In this document: one piece after another, positions 1-8,190 of the stretch
Numbering within the stretch: the first letter of the stretch is position 1
How the letters are laid out: each line of letters opens with the position of its first letter
NCBI GenBank assembly: GCA_002452265.1
Contig: DKEW01000034.1
Span: 50,211-79,949 of the forward strand
Direction of reading: 5' to 3'
Length of the DNA: 29,739 nt
From: Pelobacter sp. UBA6812
GTDB taxonomy: Bacteria > Desulfobacterota > Desulfuromonadia > Desulfuromonadales > Syntrophotaleaceae
The notes under the pieces: model-generated
What the model was told of the DNA's origin: nothing
Databases searched by the model: none
Seen by the model: only the letters and a program-made list of their open reading frames with translations
Made by a program: the position numbers and the translations under genes

Positions 1-775
1 CCTCGGTCTGCTTGAGCAGTTCTTCGAGCATCTTCATGTCATGGCCGGAAACCAGGATCCCTTTACCGGCGCGGGTGCCGAGGTTGACTGCAGTGGGGAC
101 CGGGTGGCCGTAATGTTCCACATGCCCTTCGTTGAGCAGTGCCATGACGGTTAGATTGTGTTTGCCACATTCCATGGCCAATTCGACAAAGTCGCCCAAC
201 CCCAAGGTCTTGTCGGTGGTGGCGTGCAGGGCGCGGTGGAAAAACTCGAACACCTCGTCGTTGGTCTTGCCGAGGATCTCGGCATGTTCGGCGTAAGCGG
301 CCATGCCTTTGAGGCCATAGATAAGAATCTCTACCACCGAACGAACGTCGGGATTGGTATGCAATTGCTCGATACCGTACTGAGCCCCTTGTGCCACAGG
401 GTCGGAGGATAGGGTCCAGGCAGGCTGGTCGGTTTCAAAGGTGCGCGCCTTGATGGTGTTAAGGTCGCTGAAGGCCTTTTCATAAAGCACGCGGGCCTGT
501 TCCTTGAGGGAGTAGCAGCGTTGCAGGATCTCTTTGAGTCGATCTGCATCGAAGTCAACGTTGGTCACCGTGGCAAACAGACCCTCCAGTACGAAATGGT
601 CGAGAGCTTTATCTGTGGTTCCGAGTTTGCGTGCCTTGTGGGCATAGAAGGATAGGCTTTGCAGTCCGTATAGCAAGTGATCCTGAAGGCTGGCGACCTC
701 CGGCTGTTTACCGCATACGCCGGCTAGGCTGCAACCGGTACCTTTTGCCGTTTGCTCACATTGATGACAGAACAT
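1..775 (-). CDS. hcp: Hydroxylamine reductase / hybrid cluster protein (Hcp), N-terminal 258 codons, cut by the window edge
   Basis: Hcp is a cytoplasmic iron-sulfur enzyme associated with NO detoxification and protein S-nitrosylation; it also reduces hydroxylamine in vitro. The protein begins MFCHQCEQTAKGTGC, with cysteines at 3, 6, 15 and 21. This CX2CX8CX5C spacing is typical of class I Hcp of strict anaerobes and binds a [4Fe-4S] cluster. A GHD motif near residue 245, a ligand of the hybrid cluster in the family, is the last landmark before the edge; the remaining roughly 280 residues lie outside. The start is fixed by a strong GAGGAGG ribosome site just upstream (minus strand). It is divergent from the PerR-type regulator and shares a 250-bp intergenic region that contains a Crp/Fnr-like palindrome. 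Confidence 0.95.
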   Translation of the reverse strand, partial: MFCHQCEQTAKGTGCSLAGVCGKQPEVASLQDHLLYGLQSLSFYAHKARKLGTTDKALDHFVLEGLFATVTNVDFDADRLKEILQRCYSLKEQARVLYEKAFSDLNTIKARTFETDQPAWTLSSDPVAQGAQYGIEQLHTNPDVRSVVEILIYGLKGMAAYAEHAEILGKTNDEVFEFFHRALHATTDKTLGLGDFVELAMECGKHNLTVMALLNEGHVEHYGHPVPTAVNLGTRAGKGILVSGHDMKMLEELLKQTE

Positions 776-864
776 GGGTTCCTCCTCGGTAGGTTATGAA
801 TGGAAAAAGTCTCCGTATTTCCTGTTGGTGGATATCACCTTACTGTGAAGATGGGATGAAAGGA

Positions 865-878
865 TTGACGCTGATCAA
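865..878 (-). promoter_or_regulatory. Crp/Fnr-type palindrome upstream of hcp
   Basis: TTGAC-GCTG-ATCAA on the plus strand (TTGATCAGCGTCAA toward hcp) departs at one base from the TTGAT-N4-ATCAA consensus of Fnr/Dnr-type regulators. It lies about 90 bp upstream of the hcp start codon. Regulation of hcp by NO- or redox-sensing Crp/Fnr proteins (HcpR, Dnr, NnrR) is known in other bacteria. Seen: the palindrome. Inferred: its regulator. Confidence 0.45.
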
Positions 879-967
879 GTTTTGAGTGTTTTTTACTTGT
901 CTTGAAAAAGTAATCAAAAATCAAGCATGTGTGAAATTATGACAAAAAAGACCAAAGTAGTAATGAT

Positions 968-1001
968 TTTGGTTGACACAAAATACCAAATGCCATAAAT
1001 T
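968..1001 (+). promoter_or_regulatory. Promoter of the perR-type gene with an overlapping inverted repeat
   Basis: A perfect -35 box TTGACA (973-978) is followed after 16-17 bp by an A/T-rich -10 region, ATAAAT (995-1000). The inverted repeat TTTGGT-N11-ACCAAA (968-973 / 985-990) covers the -35 box and most of the spacer, so a bound repressor would block RNA polymerase. It does not resemble the classic PerR box TTATAATNATTATAA. Autoregulation by the downstream Fur-family protein is a guess. Confidence 0.5.
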
Positions 1002-1025
1002 ACCATCCAACCAGATGAGGTGGCG

Positions 1026-1475
1026 ATGTCAGACCAGAAGAAACAACAGCAGCTCAAAGAAGTGTGCAGATCCCGGGGTGTCAGTCTGACGCCTCAACGA
1101 CAGGCGATTATGCGGGCTTTGGCTGTGCGGGGAGACCACCCCACAGCTGACCAGTTGTACGATGACCTCAGTTGTCAAATGCCGGGTATGTCCCGCACTA
1201 CTGTGTACCGGGTTCTTGAAACCTTCGTAAAACTCGGGCTGGTCCGCAAGGTAGACAGTCGTGCATCTAAAGCTCATTTTGATGCCGATGTCACTTTGCA
1301 TCCCCACCTGGTCTGCCTTGGCTGCGGAAAGGTTTGTGATTTTCAAGATAGGGATTTTGGTGTTTTACAGCCGCCCGCCATGACCGATGACGGCTTTGAA
1401 ATTGTCGATTACGCGGTCACCCTCGTCGGATATTGCAGGCAATGCCGACATCATGAAAAAAATTCATCCGAGTGA
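1026..1475 (+). CDS. perR: Fur-family transcriptional regulator, PerR type
   Basis: Predicted 149-residue metal-dependent repressor of the Fur family, most like the peroxide sensor PerR. The N-terminal winged helix runs to about residue 82, with recognition helix region SRTTVYRVLETF at 56-67. The PerR metal-site residues appear present: H38, D86, H92, H94 and D105. Structural zinc cysteines are C97/C100 and C137/C140. ATG 1026 is preferred over GTG 1020 because the ribosome site GATGAGG ends five bases before it and would overlap the GTG. It precedes rubrerythrin by 78 bp and probably heads a peroxide-response unit. PerR rather than Fur or Zur is inferred from the residues and the neighbours. 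Confidence 0.88.
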   Translation: MSDQKKQQQLKEVCRSRGVSLTPQRQAIMRALAVRGDHPTADQLYDDLSCQMPGMSRTTVYRVLETFVKLGLVRKVDSRASKAHFDADVTLHPHLVCLGCGKVCDFQDRDFGVLQPPAMTDDGFEIVDYAVTLVGYCRQCRHHEKNSSE

Positions 1476-1553
1476 TCCTTTAGACTGTTGGTCCGCAGAT
1501 TTTGAATGTCTGCATGAAAATAATCTTTTAATGTTAGAAGAGAGGGAGTTATA

Positions 1554-2090
1554 ATGTCCACACTGAAAGGTACCAAGACCGAGAAGAACCTGTTGGAAGC
1601 TTTTGCCGGAGAATCCATGGCTCGCAACAAATACAGCTACTTTGCTTCGGTGGCTAAAAAAGAGGGTTTCGAGCAGATTGCCGCAATTTTTCAGGAAACC
1701 GCAGACAACGAAAAAGAGCATGCTAAACTGCATTTTAAGGCCCTGCAGGGGATCGGCAGCACCATGGATAACCTGAAGGCTGCTGCCGCCGGCGAACACG
1801 AAGAATGGACCGATATGTATCCCCGCATGGCCCAGGAAGCCCGCGAAGAGGGTTTCGACGATCTGGCCCGCATGTTTGAAAATATTGCTCGCATCGAAAA
1901 GGCTCACCAGGAACGCTATGAGCGGATTCTCAAGGCTGTTGAAGCGGGCACTGTATTTACCCGTACGGACGAGCGTCTGTGGAAATGTCGCAATTGCGGA
2001 CATTTGGTTAGTACCAAGGCGGCCCCGGCCATCTGCCCGGTTTGCGATCATCCCAAAGCTTATTTTGAAATCGAGGTCGATACTTTTTGA
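1554..2090 (+). CDS. rbr: Rubrerythrin
   Basis: Cytoplasmic non-haem iron peroxidase that reduces hydrogen peroxide to water with electrons from rubredoxin. At 178 residues it has normal length. The N-terminal four-helix ferritin-like domain carries diiron ligands E20 and E53 with H56 in the NEKEH motif, and a second Glu/His helix in ARIEKAHQERY. The C-terminal rubredoxin-like domain has two CXXC pairs (CRNCGH and CPVCDH). The start has the ribosome site GAGAGGGAG. It sits between the PerR-type regulator and rubredoxin, the usual peroxide-defence grouping in anaerobes. Confidence 0.97.
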   Translation: MSTLKGTKTEKNLLEAFAGESMARNKYSYFASVAKKEGFEQIAAIFQETADNEKEHAKLHFKALQGIGSTMDNLKAAAAGEHEEWTDMYPRMAQEAREEGFDDLARMFENIARIEKAHQERYERILKAVEAGTVFTRTDERLWKCRNCGHLVSTKAAPAICPVCDHPKAYFEIEVDTF

Positions 2091-2101
2091 TGGTGATTAA
2101 C

Positions 2102-2128
2102 GGTCTCCCCGGATAAATTGGGGAGACC
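2102..2128 (+). terminator. Hairpin between rubrerythrin and rubredoxin
   Basis: A perfect 9-bp stem (GGTCTCCCC / GGGGAGACC) with a 9-base A/T-rich loop starts 11 bases after the rubrerythrin stop codon. Only two T residues follow, so it is at best a weak terminator. It may instead act as an mRNA-stabilising or attenuating hairpin that sets the rubrerythrin to rubredoxin ratio. Confidence 0.5.
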
Positions 2129-2180
2129 TTCAGCGACAGAATTTTTGCTTGGCCCCTTTCAACCCTAGGAGGAAGCAACC

Positions 2181-2342
2181 ATGGAAAAGTATGTATGTGA
2201 TATTTGCGGTTATGTATACGATCCAGCAGTGGGTGATCCCGAAAATGGCGTAGCCGCAGGTACCGCTTTTGCGGATGTATCAGAAGACTGGGTTTGCCCC
2301 GTATGCGGTGCGGCCAAAGATATGTTTTCAGTGGAAGCATAA
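2181..2342 (+). CDS. Rubredoxin
   Basis: A 53-residue rubredoxin, a small electron carrier with a single iron bound by four cysteines. It begins MEKYVCDICGYVYDP, with C6 and C9 in the first CXXC and C39 and C42 in WVCPVCGA. The length and the conserved Y-V-C-x-x-C-G-Y and D-W-x-C-P-x-C-G blocks are canonical. The ribosome site TAGGAGGAAG precedes ATG 2181. It probably feeds electrons to rubrerythrin upstream and to the FprA flavoprotein downstream; this partnership is known for the families and supported here by gene order. Confidence 0.97.
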   Translation: MEKYVCDICGYVYDPAVGDPENGVAAGTAFADVSEDWVCPVCGAAKDMFSVEA

Positions 2343-2355
2343 GGGTCTGTAAGAA

Positions 2356-2385
2356 GGTTCCGGCCTGCTCCTGCCGGCCGGAACC
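2356..2385 (+). terminator. GC-rich hairpin after rubredoxin
   Basis: A perfect 10-bp inverted repeat, GGTTCCGGCC (2356-2365) and GGCCGGAACC (2376-2385), with a 10-base loop, starts 14 bases after the rubredoxin stop. It has no long T tract. A second small hairpin, GAGTGG/CCACTC, follows at 2401-2422. Together these may stabilise or end the message. Confidence 0.45.
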
Positions 2386-2445
2386 GTTATAACCGACACC
2401 GAGTGGGCTACAGGGTCCACTCAGAATGAAAAATCACATCCGGCA

Positions 2446-2477
2446 CAGACAGGCCGCCTGTCTGGGGTCGTTTTTTT
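2446..2477 (+). terminator. Likely rho-independent terminator upstream of the flavoprotein gene
   Basis: The stem CAGACAGG (2446-2453) / CCTGTCTG (2457-2464) with a 3-base loop is followed, after six bases, by a run of seven T (2471-2477). This probably separates the perR-rbr-rubredoxin transcript from the flavoprotein gene that starts about 50 bp later. Confidence 0.55.
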
Positions 2478-2528
2478 ATATGCTCCGCCGAAAGTCGCGA
2501 TGTGTTATTTGAAAGGAATGAATTGCAT

Positions 2529-3716
2529 ATGATACCGAAAAAATTAGCTGAAGGCGTTTACGAAGTCGGTGCCATAGATTGGAATGTGCGAGATTTTCAT
2601 GGCTATTCGACGGACTTGGGATCGACCTACAATGCCTACCTGATTGTTGATGAGAAGATCACCCTGATCGACACGGTCAAAAAAGAGTTCACGGCTCAGT
2701 TGCTGGAAAAGGTTGCCCAGATTGTTGATCCCTCCAAGATCGATATCGTCATCAGCAACCATACCGAAATGGACCATTCGGGTGGTTTGCCGGCTGTCAT
2801 GGAAGTTATCGGCAAAGATAAGCCTATTTACTGCTCCAAGATGGGTTTTAAAAATCTCAGCCGCCATTTTCCCGCCGGTTTGAACTTGCGTGAAGTGGCC
2901 GACGGTGAGGAACTCAATCTGGGGCGGCGCACTCTGCAGTTTCTCGAAACCCGCATGATCCATTGGCCGGACAGTATGTTCACCTACCTCAAGGAAGATC
3001 AGATCCTGTTTTCCAGCGACGGTTTCGGCCAACATTATGCCGGTCCGGAGCGTTTTGATGACGAGATCGATGATGCCATCATGTGGCACGCCAAGAAGTA
3101 TTTTGCCAATATCCTCTGGCCGTTTGCCCCTCTGATTCAGAAGCTTGTGGATAAAATCATCAAAATGGATCTGCCCATCAAGATGATTTGCCCCGATCAC
3201 GGTATTATCTGGCGCAAGAATCCGTCTAAAATCATCAATGCCTATGTCGAATGGTGCAAGCAAGAGCCTCAGGATACCGCTCTGGTGCTCTACGATACCA
3301 TGTGGCACAGCACCGAGGTTATGGCGGAGCAAATTGTTGCCGGTTTGTGGGAAGTGGGAGTGAAGGCGCAACCGATGCATGCACGCACTGTGCATCGCAG
3401 CGATATCGTTACCGCAGCTTTCGACACCAAGGCCTTGATCGTTGGCTCGCCGACCCTCAATAACGGTATTTTCCCGACCCTGGCGGATGTGTTGACCTAT
3501 CTGAAGGGCCTCAAGCCCAAGAACAAGCTGGGTGCCACCTTCGGTTCTTACGGGTGGAGTGGCGAAGCTCCCAAGATGGTGCATGAGTTACTCACCGAGA
3601 TGGATGTGAAGATGGTCGCGGAGCCTTTGCGGGTTCAGTTTGTCCCGGAGCATGAATCCCTTGAGGCTTGTCGAGAGTTTGGGCGTTGCATCGGCCGGAT
3701 CATAAAAGAAGGTTGA
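2529..3716 (+). CDS. fprA: FprA-type A-flavoprotein (flavodiiron O2/NO reductase)
   Basis: Cytoplasmic flavodiiron protein of 395 residues that reduces O2 to water or NO to N2O, usually with electrons from rubredoxin. The N-terminal metallo-beta-lactamase-like domain keeps the diiron ligands: H78, E80, D82 and H83 in NHTEMDHSGG, H145, D164 and H224. A flavodoxin domain for FMN begins near residue 254 (LYDTMWHSTEVMA). ATG 2529 matches the family N-terminus; the ribosome site AAGGA (2513-2517) is 11 bases away, and TTG 2523 would be better spaced. Upstream rubredoxin and rubrerythrin support a role in oxygen and NO defence. Confidence 0.95.
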   Translation: MIPKKLAEGVYEVGAIDWNVRDFHGYSTDLGSTYNAYLIVDEKITLIDTVKKEFTAQLLEKVAQIVDPSKIDIVISNHTEMDHSGGLPAVMEVIGKDKPIYCSKMGFKNLSRHFPAGLNLREVADGEELNLGRRTLQFLETRMIHWPDSMFTYLKEDQILFSSDGFGQHYAGPERFDDEIDDAIMWHAKKYFANILWPFAPLIQKLVDKIIKMDLPIKMICPDHGIIWRKNPSKIINAYVEWCKQEPQDTALVLYDTMWHSTEVMAEQIVAGLWEVGVKAQPMHARTVHRSDIVTAAFDTKALIVGSPTLNNGIFPTLADVLTYLKGLKPKNKLGATFGSYGWSGEAPKMVHELLTEMDVKMVAEPLRVQFVPEHESLEACREFGRCIGRIIKEG

Positions 3717-3742
3717 GAGTAAAGATATTTTAGAGGTTATTG

Positions 3743-3776
3743 AAGGGCCGCTCCCGGGGAGCGGCCCTTTGTTGTT
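3743..3776 (+). terminator. Rho-independent terminator of the flavoprotein gene
   Basis: A strong GC stem GGGCCGCTCC (3745-3754) / GGAGCGGCCC (3758-3767), extended by A-T pairs, is followed by TTTGTTGTT. It starts 27 bases after the stop codon of the flavoprotein gene. Confidence 0.88.
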
Positions 3777-3946
3777 AGGACAATATGAAATCAGGGGATT
3801 TTTTTTAGGTAAGAAGGTTGATTTAGCCGTTTCAAAATTCTACTATGGTCCGTTAATCAAGCTGAACGGTCTTAATCGGCCCTCCTTTTTCCGGTGTTCA
3901 TAACCGTTTTCGATTAAAAACTATCTACAGACGACGAGTCGTATCA

Positions 3947-5752
3947 ATGTCATACATCATGCTCAATTCCGAAGCTATTGCCTGGGTCAGATCCCGTTTT
4001 CCATCTGTTTTAAGTCGTTTAGGGGTCAGCGAACAGACCTTCATGGCGTTTCTTGCGCTGGGGGTCGGCGTGATGGCCGGGCTGGGTAATTTCGTTTTTC
4101 GAAAGACCATCGATCTGATCCACTGGCTGGTCATAGAGCAGGGTACGCAATTTTTTCACATATCTTTTGATCACTGGAGTGCAGCCCGGTTATGGTCGGT
4201 GCTGTTCCCGCTGAGCGCGGGTCTGTTGATGCTGCCTTTTGGTATTTTCTTTGCCAAAGATCTGCGGTTCGGGTTTGCGCATTTTCTCGAGCGGGTTAAC
4301 CTGCGCGGGGCCAAGATTCCGGGTCGTACCATCGTGACCCGCGGACTGGCCAGCGCCATTACCTTGGGGGCTGGCGGCTCTGCCGGACAGGAGGGGCCGA
4401 TCGCACAGATCGGCGGCGCTATCGGCAGTCAGGTCGGGCAGGTTTTCAAGGTCAGCGGCAATCGTCTTAAGTTGCTGGTGGCCTGTGGGGTCGCCGGAGG
4501 TATTGCCGCAACCTTTAATGCTCCTATCGCCGGGGTGTTTTTTGCCCACGAAATCGTATTGCTGTCGTCGTTCGAGATCACCAGTTTCACCTCTATCGTC
4601 ATATCCAGCGGCATTGCTACCGTCGTTTCCCGTGCTTTGCTGGGCAATCTGCCGGCTTTGCGGGCGCCGGTTTACATGTTGGCCAATCCCTGGGAGCTGG
4701 CCTGCTACCTGATGCTCGGCATGCTGGTGGGAGTGCTGGCGGTATTTTTCATCACCATGCATTACCGCATTGTCGATCGATTTGCCTCCCTGAAAATGCC
4801 TCGTCTGGTCAAGCCCATAGTCGGTGGCGCGCTGGTTGGCATTATCGGCATCGCTTTTCCGCAGGTGTTTGGCAACGGTTACGAGTTTATCGAGAATGTG
4901 CTGCTGGGTAATGGCGTGTTGTGGTTGTTGGCCGGTCTTGTGGTGATCAAAGCCGTGGCGACTTCCCTTACTCTCGGGTCCGGCCTGCCCGGCGGTCTGT
5001 TCGCGCCCTCTTTGTTTATTGGTGCAGTTACCGGCGGCGCCTACGGTAAGGCTTTGCAGGTGCTTTTTCCAGGAACGATCCCTGCTACCGGACCCTATGC
5101 ACTGGTCGGCATGGGGGCGTTTCTGGCGGCAGCCACCCATGCCCCGATGACTGCAATTTTCCTGCTGTTCGAAATGACGGGCTCCTACGATCTGATCATC
5201 CCCATCATGCTGTGTTGCGTGGTCGGTACCGCCATCAGTCGCCATCTCAAAAAAGACAGCATCGACACGGTTGAGTTGTCGCGGGCCGGCATCAACCTGG
5301 AAGCTGGTAAAGAACGCAATATCATGATGTCTCTTCGGGTCGGTGATGTCATGACCCATGATCCCGAATCGATCCCGGAGAACATGACTCTGCGGCAGTT
5401 CAACCATTTTATCGCCAGTACCAAGCATACCAACTTTCCGCTGATCAATCGCAAAGGCGAACTGACAGGGATTATCTCCGTGCAGGATTTCATGGGGGTG
5501 GTGTTTGAGGGGGATCTGCTCGATCTGGTGGTGGTCAAGGAACTGGCCACTGTCGATGTTATCACTGTGAGCACCGAGGATAATCTGGACCGCGCCATGC
5601 GGAAAATAGGTTATCGCAACATCGAACAATTGCCGGTGGTGGATGAGCGAAACGGCCGCAAGCTGATCGGTATCGTCAGCCGGCGTGACATGGTTTCTGC
5701 CTACAATCGTGCTCTGATGGCGCGTTCCATGGGGGATGAAGACGATGAGTGA
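3947..5752 (+). CDS. CLC-family chloride channel or transporter with two CBS domains
   Basis: A 601-residue inner-membrane CLC protein with about ten helical segments up to residue 430, then CBS domains at about 462-520 and 525-590 that may sense adenine nucleotides. Conserved elements are GQEGP (147-151, gating Glu149), GGLFAP (349-354) and Tyr414, equivalent to the central tyrosine. Two deviations stand out. The GSGIP anion motif appears as RFGFA (107-111), and the proton glutamate (Glu203 in E. coli ClcA) is Ile203 next to a conserved Glu202. Its mode, channel or Cl-/H+ antiporter, is therefore open. The start is uncertain: no clear ribosome site precedes ATG 3947 or ATG 3959. Its 3' end overlaps the helicase gene by eight bases. 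Confidence 0.93.
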   Translation: MSYIMLNSEAIAWVRSRFPSVLSRLGVSEQTFMAFLALGVGVMAGLGNFVFRKTIDLIHWLVIEQGTQFFHISFDHWSAARLWSVLFPLSAGLLMLPFGIFFAKDLRFGFAHFLERVNLRGAKIPGRTIVTRGLASAITLGAGGSAGQEGPIAQIGGAIGSQVGQVFKVSGNRLKLLVACGVAGGIAATFNAPIAGVFFAHEIVLLSSFEITSFTSIVISSGIATVVSRALLGNLPALRAPVYMLANPWELACYLMLGMLVGVLAVFFITMHYRIVDRFASLKMPRLVKPIVGGALVGIIGIAFPQVFGNGYEFIENVLLGNGVLWLLAGLVVIKAVATSLTLGSGLPGGLFAPSLFIGAVTGGAYGKALQVLFPGTIPATGPYALVGMGAFLAAATHAPMTAIFLLFEMTGSYDLIIPIMLCCVVGTAISRHLKKDSIDTVELSRAGINLEAGKERNIMMSLRVGDVMTHDPESIPENMTLRQFNHFIASTKHTNFPLINRKGELTGIISVQDFMGVVFEGDLLDLVVVKELATVDVITVSTEDNLDRAMRKIGYRNIEQLPVVDERNGRKLIGIVSRRDMVSAYNRALMARSMGDEDDE

Positions 5753-7958
5753 TTTGCTGACATCCCTTAATGCTTGTCAACGCCAGGCCGTCCTGCATGA
5801 GGACGGGCCGCTGTTGATACTGGCCGGAGCCGGTTCGGGCAAGACCCGCACTCTGACCCATCGTATAGCCTACTTGATTCAGCAGCAGCGGGTCGAGCCC
5901 TGGCAGGTTCTGGCGGTGACCTTTACCAACAAGGCCGCAGCAGAGATGCGTGAACGTCTGCAGCGCCTGGTCGGCAATATCGACGGTTTGTGGATCAGCA
6001 CTTTTCATGCGGCCTGTGCGCGTATCCTGCGTCGGGACGGTGAAGTGCTTGGTTATGGCCGCGATTTTACCATCTACGATGACCAGGATCAACAGCGACT
6101 GATCCGGGATTGCCTGGCCCAGTTGCACATCGCCGAAAAAGATCTTAAGCCGCGTGCCGCGGCCACCGCCATCGATCAGGCCAAAAATCGCGGGTTACTG
6201 CCCGATCAGTTTATCCCCGGGGATCATCGCGGTGAACAGGTGGCCAGAGTCTATGAGCTCTATCAGAAGCGCCTGCAGCAGGCCAACGCCATGGACTTCG
6301 GCGATCTGTTGCTGCAGACGGTGCGCTTGTTTCGTGAGCATCCCCAGGTTCGCGACGCTTATTGCCACCGTTTTGCGCATCTGCTGGTTGACGAGTTTCA
6401 GGATACCAACCAGGTGCAGTACGACATGGTCAAGGCGCTGGCCGGCGATGGTCGACATCTGTGCGTGGTGGGTGACGACGATCAGTCGATCTATGCCTGG
6501 CGCGGCGCCGAAATCGGGAATATCCTCAACTTCGAGCGCGATTTTCCCGGTGCCAGCGTCATCCGTCTGGAACAGCATTACCGTTCTTCCTCCACCATCC
6601 TCGAAGCGGCCGGCCAGGTTGTGGCCTGCAATGTCGGACGTAAGGGGAAAACCCTGTGGACCGATAACCCCACCGGCGAGCCCCTCACTCTGGAAGATTT
6701 GCCCGACGACCTGGAAGAAGCCCGTTTTGTCGCTGGCGAAATTTCCCGTTTGCGTCAGGCGGGGCGTCATCTGCGCGATGTGGCGGTATTTTATCGCACC
6801 AACGCCCAGTCCCGGGTGTTGGAAGAGACCCTGGTACGCGAGGGGCTGCCGTATGTAATGGTCGGCGGAGTGAAGTTCTATGCCCGTATGGAAGTCAAGG
6901 ATGTACTGGCCTATCTGCGGGCCCTGGCCAATCCGGCCGATTCTTTGTCGGCTAAACGCATTATCAATGTCCCGACTCGCGGTATCGGTGCCGTAACCGT
7001 CGGGCGTATTGCCGAGTATGAAGAGGAGGCTGGTGGTTTTCTGGCAGCCTGCCGCATGTGCCTGCAGCGCGGCGCGCTCAAGGGGGCGGCGGCCCGCAAG
7101 GTTGCGGATTTCAGCCAGTTCATGGAGCGCTTTGCGAAACGCATGGCGGATGTGCCTTTTTCGCAGCTGACGGCCGAATTGCTGGAGGAAAGCGGATATG
7201 CGCCGGGCTTGCGTGAGGAAGCCCAGTCGGCCATGACCGAGGGTGAAAGAAAAGAAGCCAAAGGGCGACTGGAAAACCTCGAACAGCTGTTGGCCAGTAT
7301 GGAAGAACATCAGGCGACGGAAAGTACCCTGCAGGAGTATCTCGAGCAGGTGGCGCTGGTGACCGATCTTGATTCCTACGATACCAGTCTCGACCGGGTC
7401 ACCCTGATGACTTTGCATGCCGCCAAGGGCCTCGAATTTCCGGTGGTGTTCATGACCGGCATGGAAGAAGGTATCTTCCCCCACGGCCGCTCCGCCGGCG
7501 AGCGCGACGATATCGAGGAAGAACGCCGCCTGTGTTATGTCGGGATGACGCGGGCCATGCAGAAGCTCTATCTTACCCATGCCCGCCGGCGCCGTATTTA
7601 TGGCGATTACCAGTACAATGCACCCAGTCGCTTTTTGGCGGAAATCCCCGCCGGCCTGCTGGGGCGCAAGGTGGGACCGGTTCCGCAGAAGCCTGCCGTA
7701 CATAATCTTGCTTCAATTTTTGAGCAAATCGAGCCGCCACCCCTGGATGATGGGGATGATTTTTTTGAGGATGTGCAGGTGGTCCCCGAGGCCGAAGAAG
7801 GTCTGAGGGTCGGGCTGCATGTGCGCCACATAAAGTTCGGCGTCGGCATTGTGCGCCGTCTTGAAGGCAGTGGAGATCAGCAAAAGGTCGTGGTGCAATT
7901 TCCTTCCGTCGGCCTGAAGAAGTTGCTGGTCAAGTTCGCCGGACTTGAGCCCGCCTGA
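5745..7958 (+). CDS. uvrD: ATP-dependent DNA helicase, UvrD/PcrA family (superfamily 1A)
   Basis: A 737-residue 3'-5' DNA helicase expected to act in nucleotide excision repair, replication restart and removal of RecA filaments. Motifs occur in order: the Q-motif region LNACQRQAV, Walker A AGAGSGKT (28-35), DEFQDTN near 216, GDDDQSIYAWRG near 243, MTLHAAKGLEF near 555, and EERRLCYVGMTRA near 590. The C-terminus has a PcrA/UvrD-type Tudor-like segment (HIKFGVGIV) that in relatives contacts RNA polymerase. ATG 5745 sits in ATGAGTGA and overlaps the CLC gene; ATG 5736 is an alternative. The overlap suggests translational coupling with an apparently unrelated membrane protein. uvrD and pcrA cannot be separated by sequence alone. 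Confidence 0.93.
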   Translation: MSDLLTSLNACQRQAVLHEDGPLLILAGAGSGKTRTLTHRIAYLIQQQRVEPWQVLAVTFTNKAAAEMRERLQRLVGNIDGLWISTFHAACARILRRDGEVLGYGRDFTIYDDQDQQRLIRDCLAQLHIAEKDLKPRAAATAIDQAKNRGLLPDQFIPGDHRGEQVARVYELYQKRLQQANAMDFGDLLLQTVRLFREHPQVRDAYCHRFAHLLVDEFQDTNQVQYDMVKALAGDGRHLCVVGDDDQSIYAWRGAEIGNILNFERDFPGASVIRLEQHYRSSSTILEAAGQVVACNVGRKGKTLWTDNPTGEPLTLEDLPDDLEEARFVAGEISRLRQAGRHLRDVAVFYRTNAQSRVLEETLVREGLPYVMVGGVKFYARMEVKDVLAYLRALANPADSLSAKRIINVPTRGIGAVTVGRIAEYEEEAGGFLAACRMCLQRGALKGAAARKVADFSQFMERFAKRMADVPFSQLTAELLEESGYAPGLREEAQSAMTEGERKEAKGRLENLEQLLASMEEHQATESTLQEYLEQVALVTDLDSYDTSLDRVTLMTLHAAKGLEFPVVFMTGMEEGIFPHGRSAGERDDIEEERRLCYVGMTRAMQKLYLTHARRRRIYGDYQYNAPSRFLAEIPAGLLGRKVGPVPQKPAVHNLASIFEQIEPPPLDDGDDFFEDVQVVPEAEEGLRVGLHVRHIKFGVGIVRRLEGSGDQQKVVVQFPSVGLKKLLVKFAGLEPA

Positions 7959-8190
7959 GCCAAGGATCGCCATTTCTCATTTTCCCGCCTTGTATTTTCT
8001 GATTGTTCAGTTTTCCGTTGCCTTAATTCCTTACTAAAATGGTTCATTTTTGTAATGAAAATTTCTAAGTTATTTGATACTATGCAACGGCTTGTCACTC
8101 ATTTGAAAAAATTAAATATTAAGTTGTTTATTGTTTGCCATAAATTTTTTCGGGTACTTACCCGATATGGGCGTAAAGGGGGGTGCAGCT

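Noticed and set aside
2544..3584. A 346-codon minus-strand open frame opposite the flavodiiron gene
   Set aside because: Antisense to all the conserved diiron and FMN motifs; composition is that of a mirrored frame.
4190..5629. A 479-codon open frame on the minus strand inside the CLC gene
   Set aside because: It is fully antisense to a clearly conserved membrane protein, is rich in His, Gln and Asp as mirrored hydrophobic codons are, and has no family motif or ribosome site.
6195..7703. A 502-codon minus-strand open frame inside the helicase gene
   Set aside because: Shadow of the helicase codon pattern; no recognisable domain.
7959..8190. A cyclic di-GMP (GEMM) riboswitch upstream of pgaA
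   Set aside because: Expected from the biology of PNAG, but the conserved GEMM blocks are absent; the region is simply A/T-rich, with no single convincing promoter.
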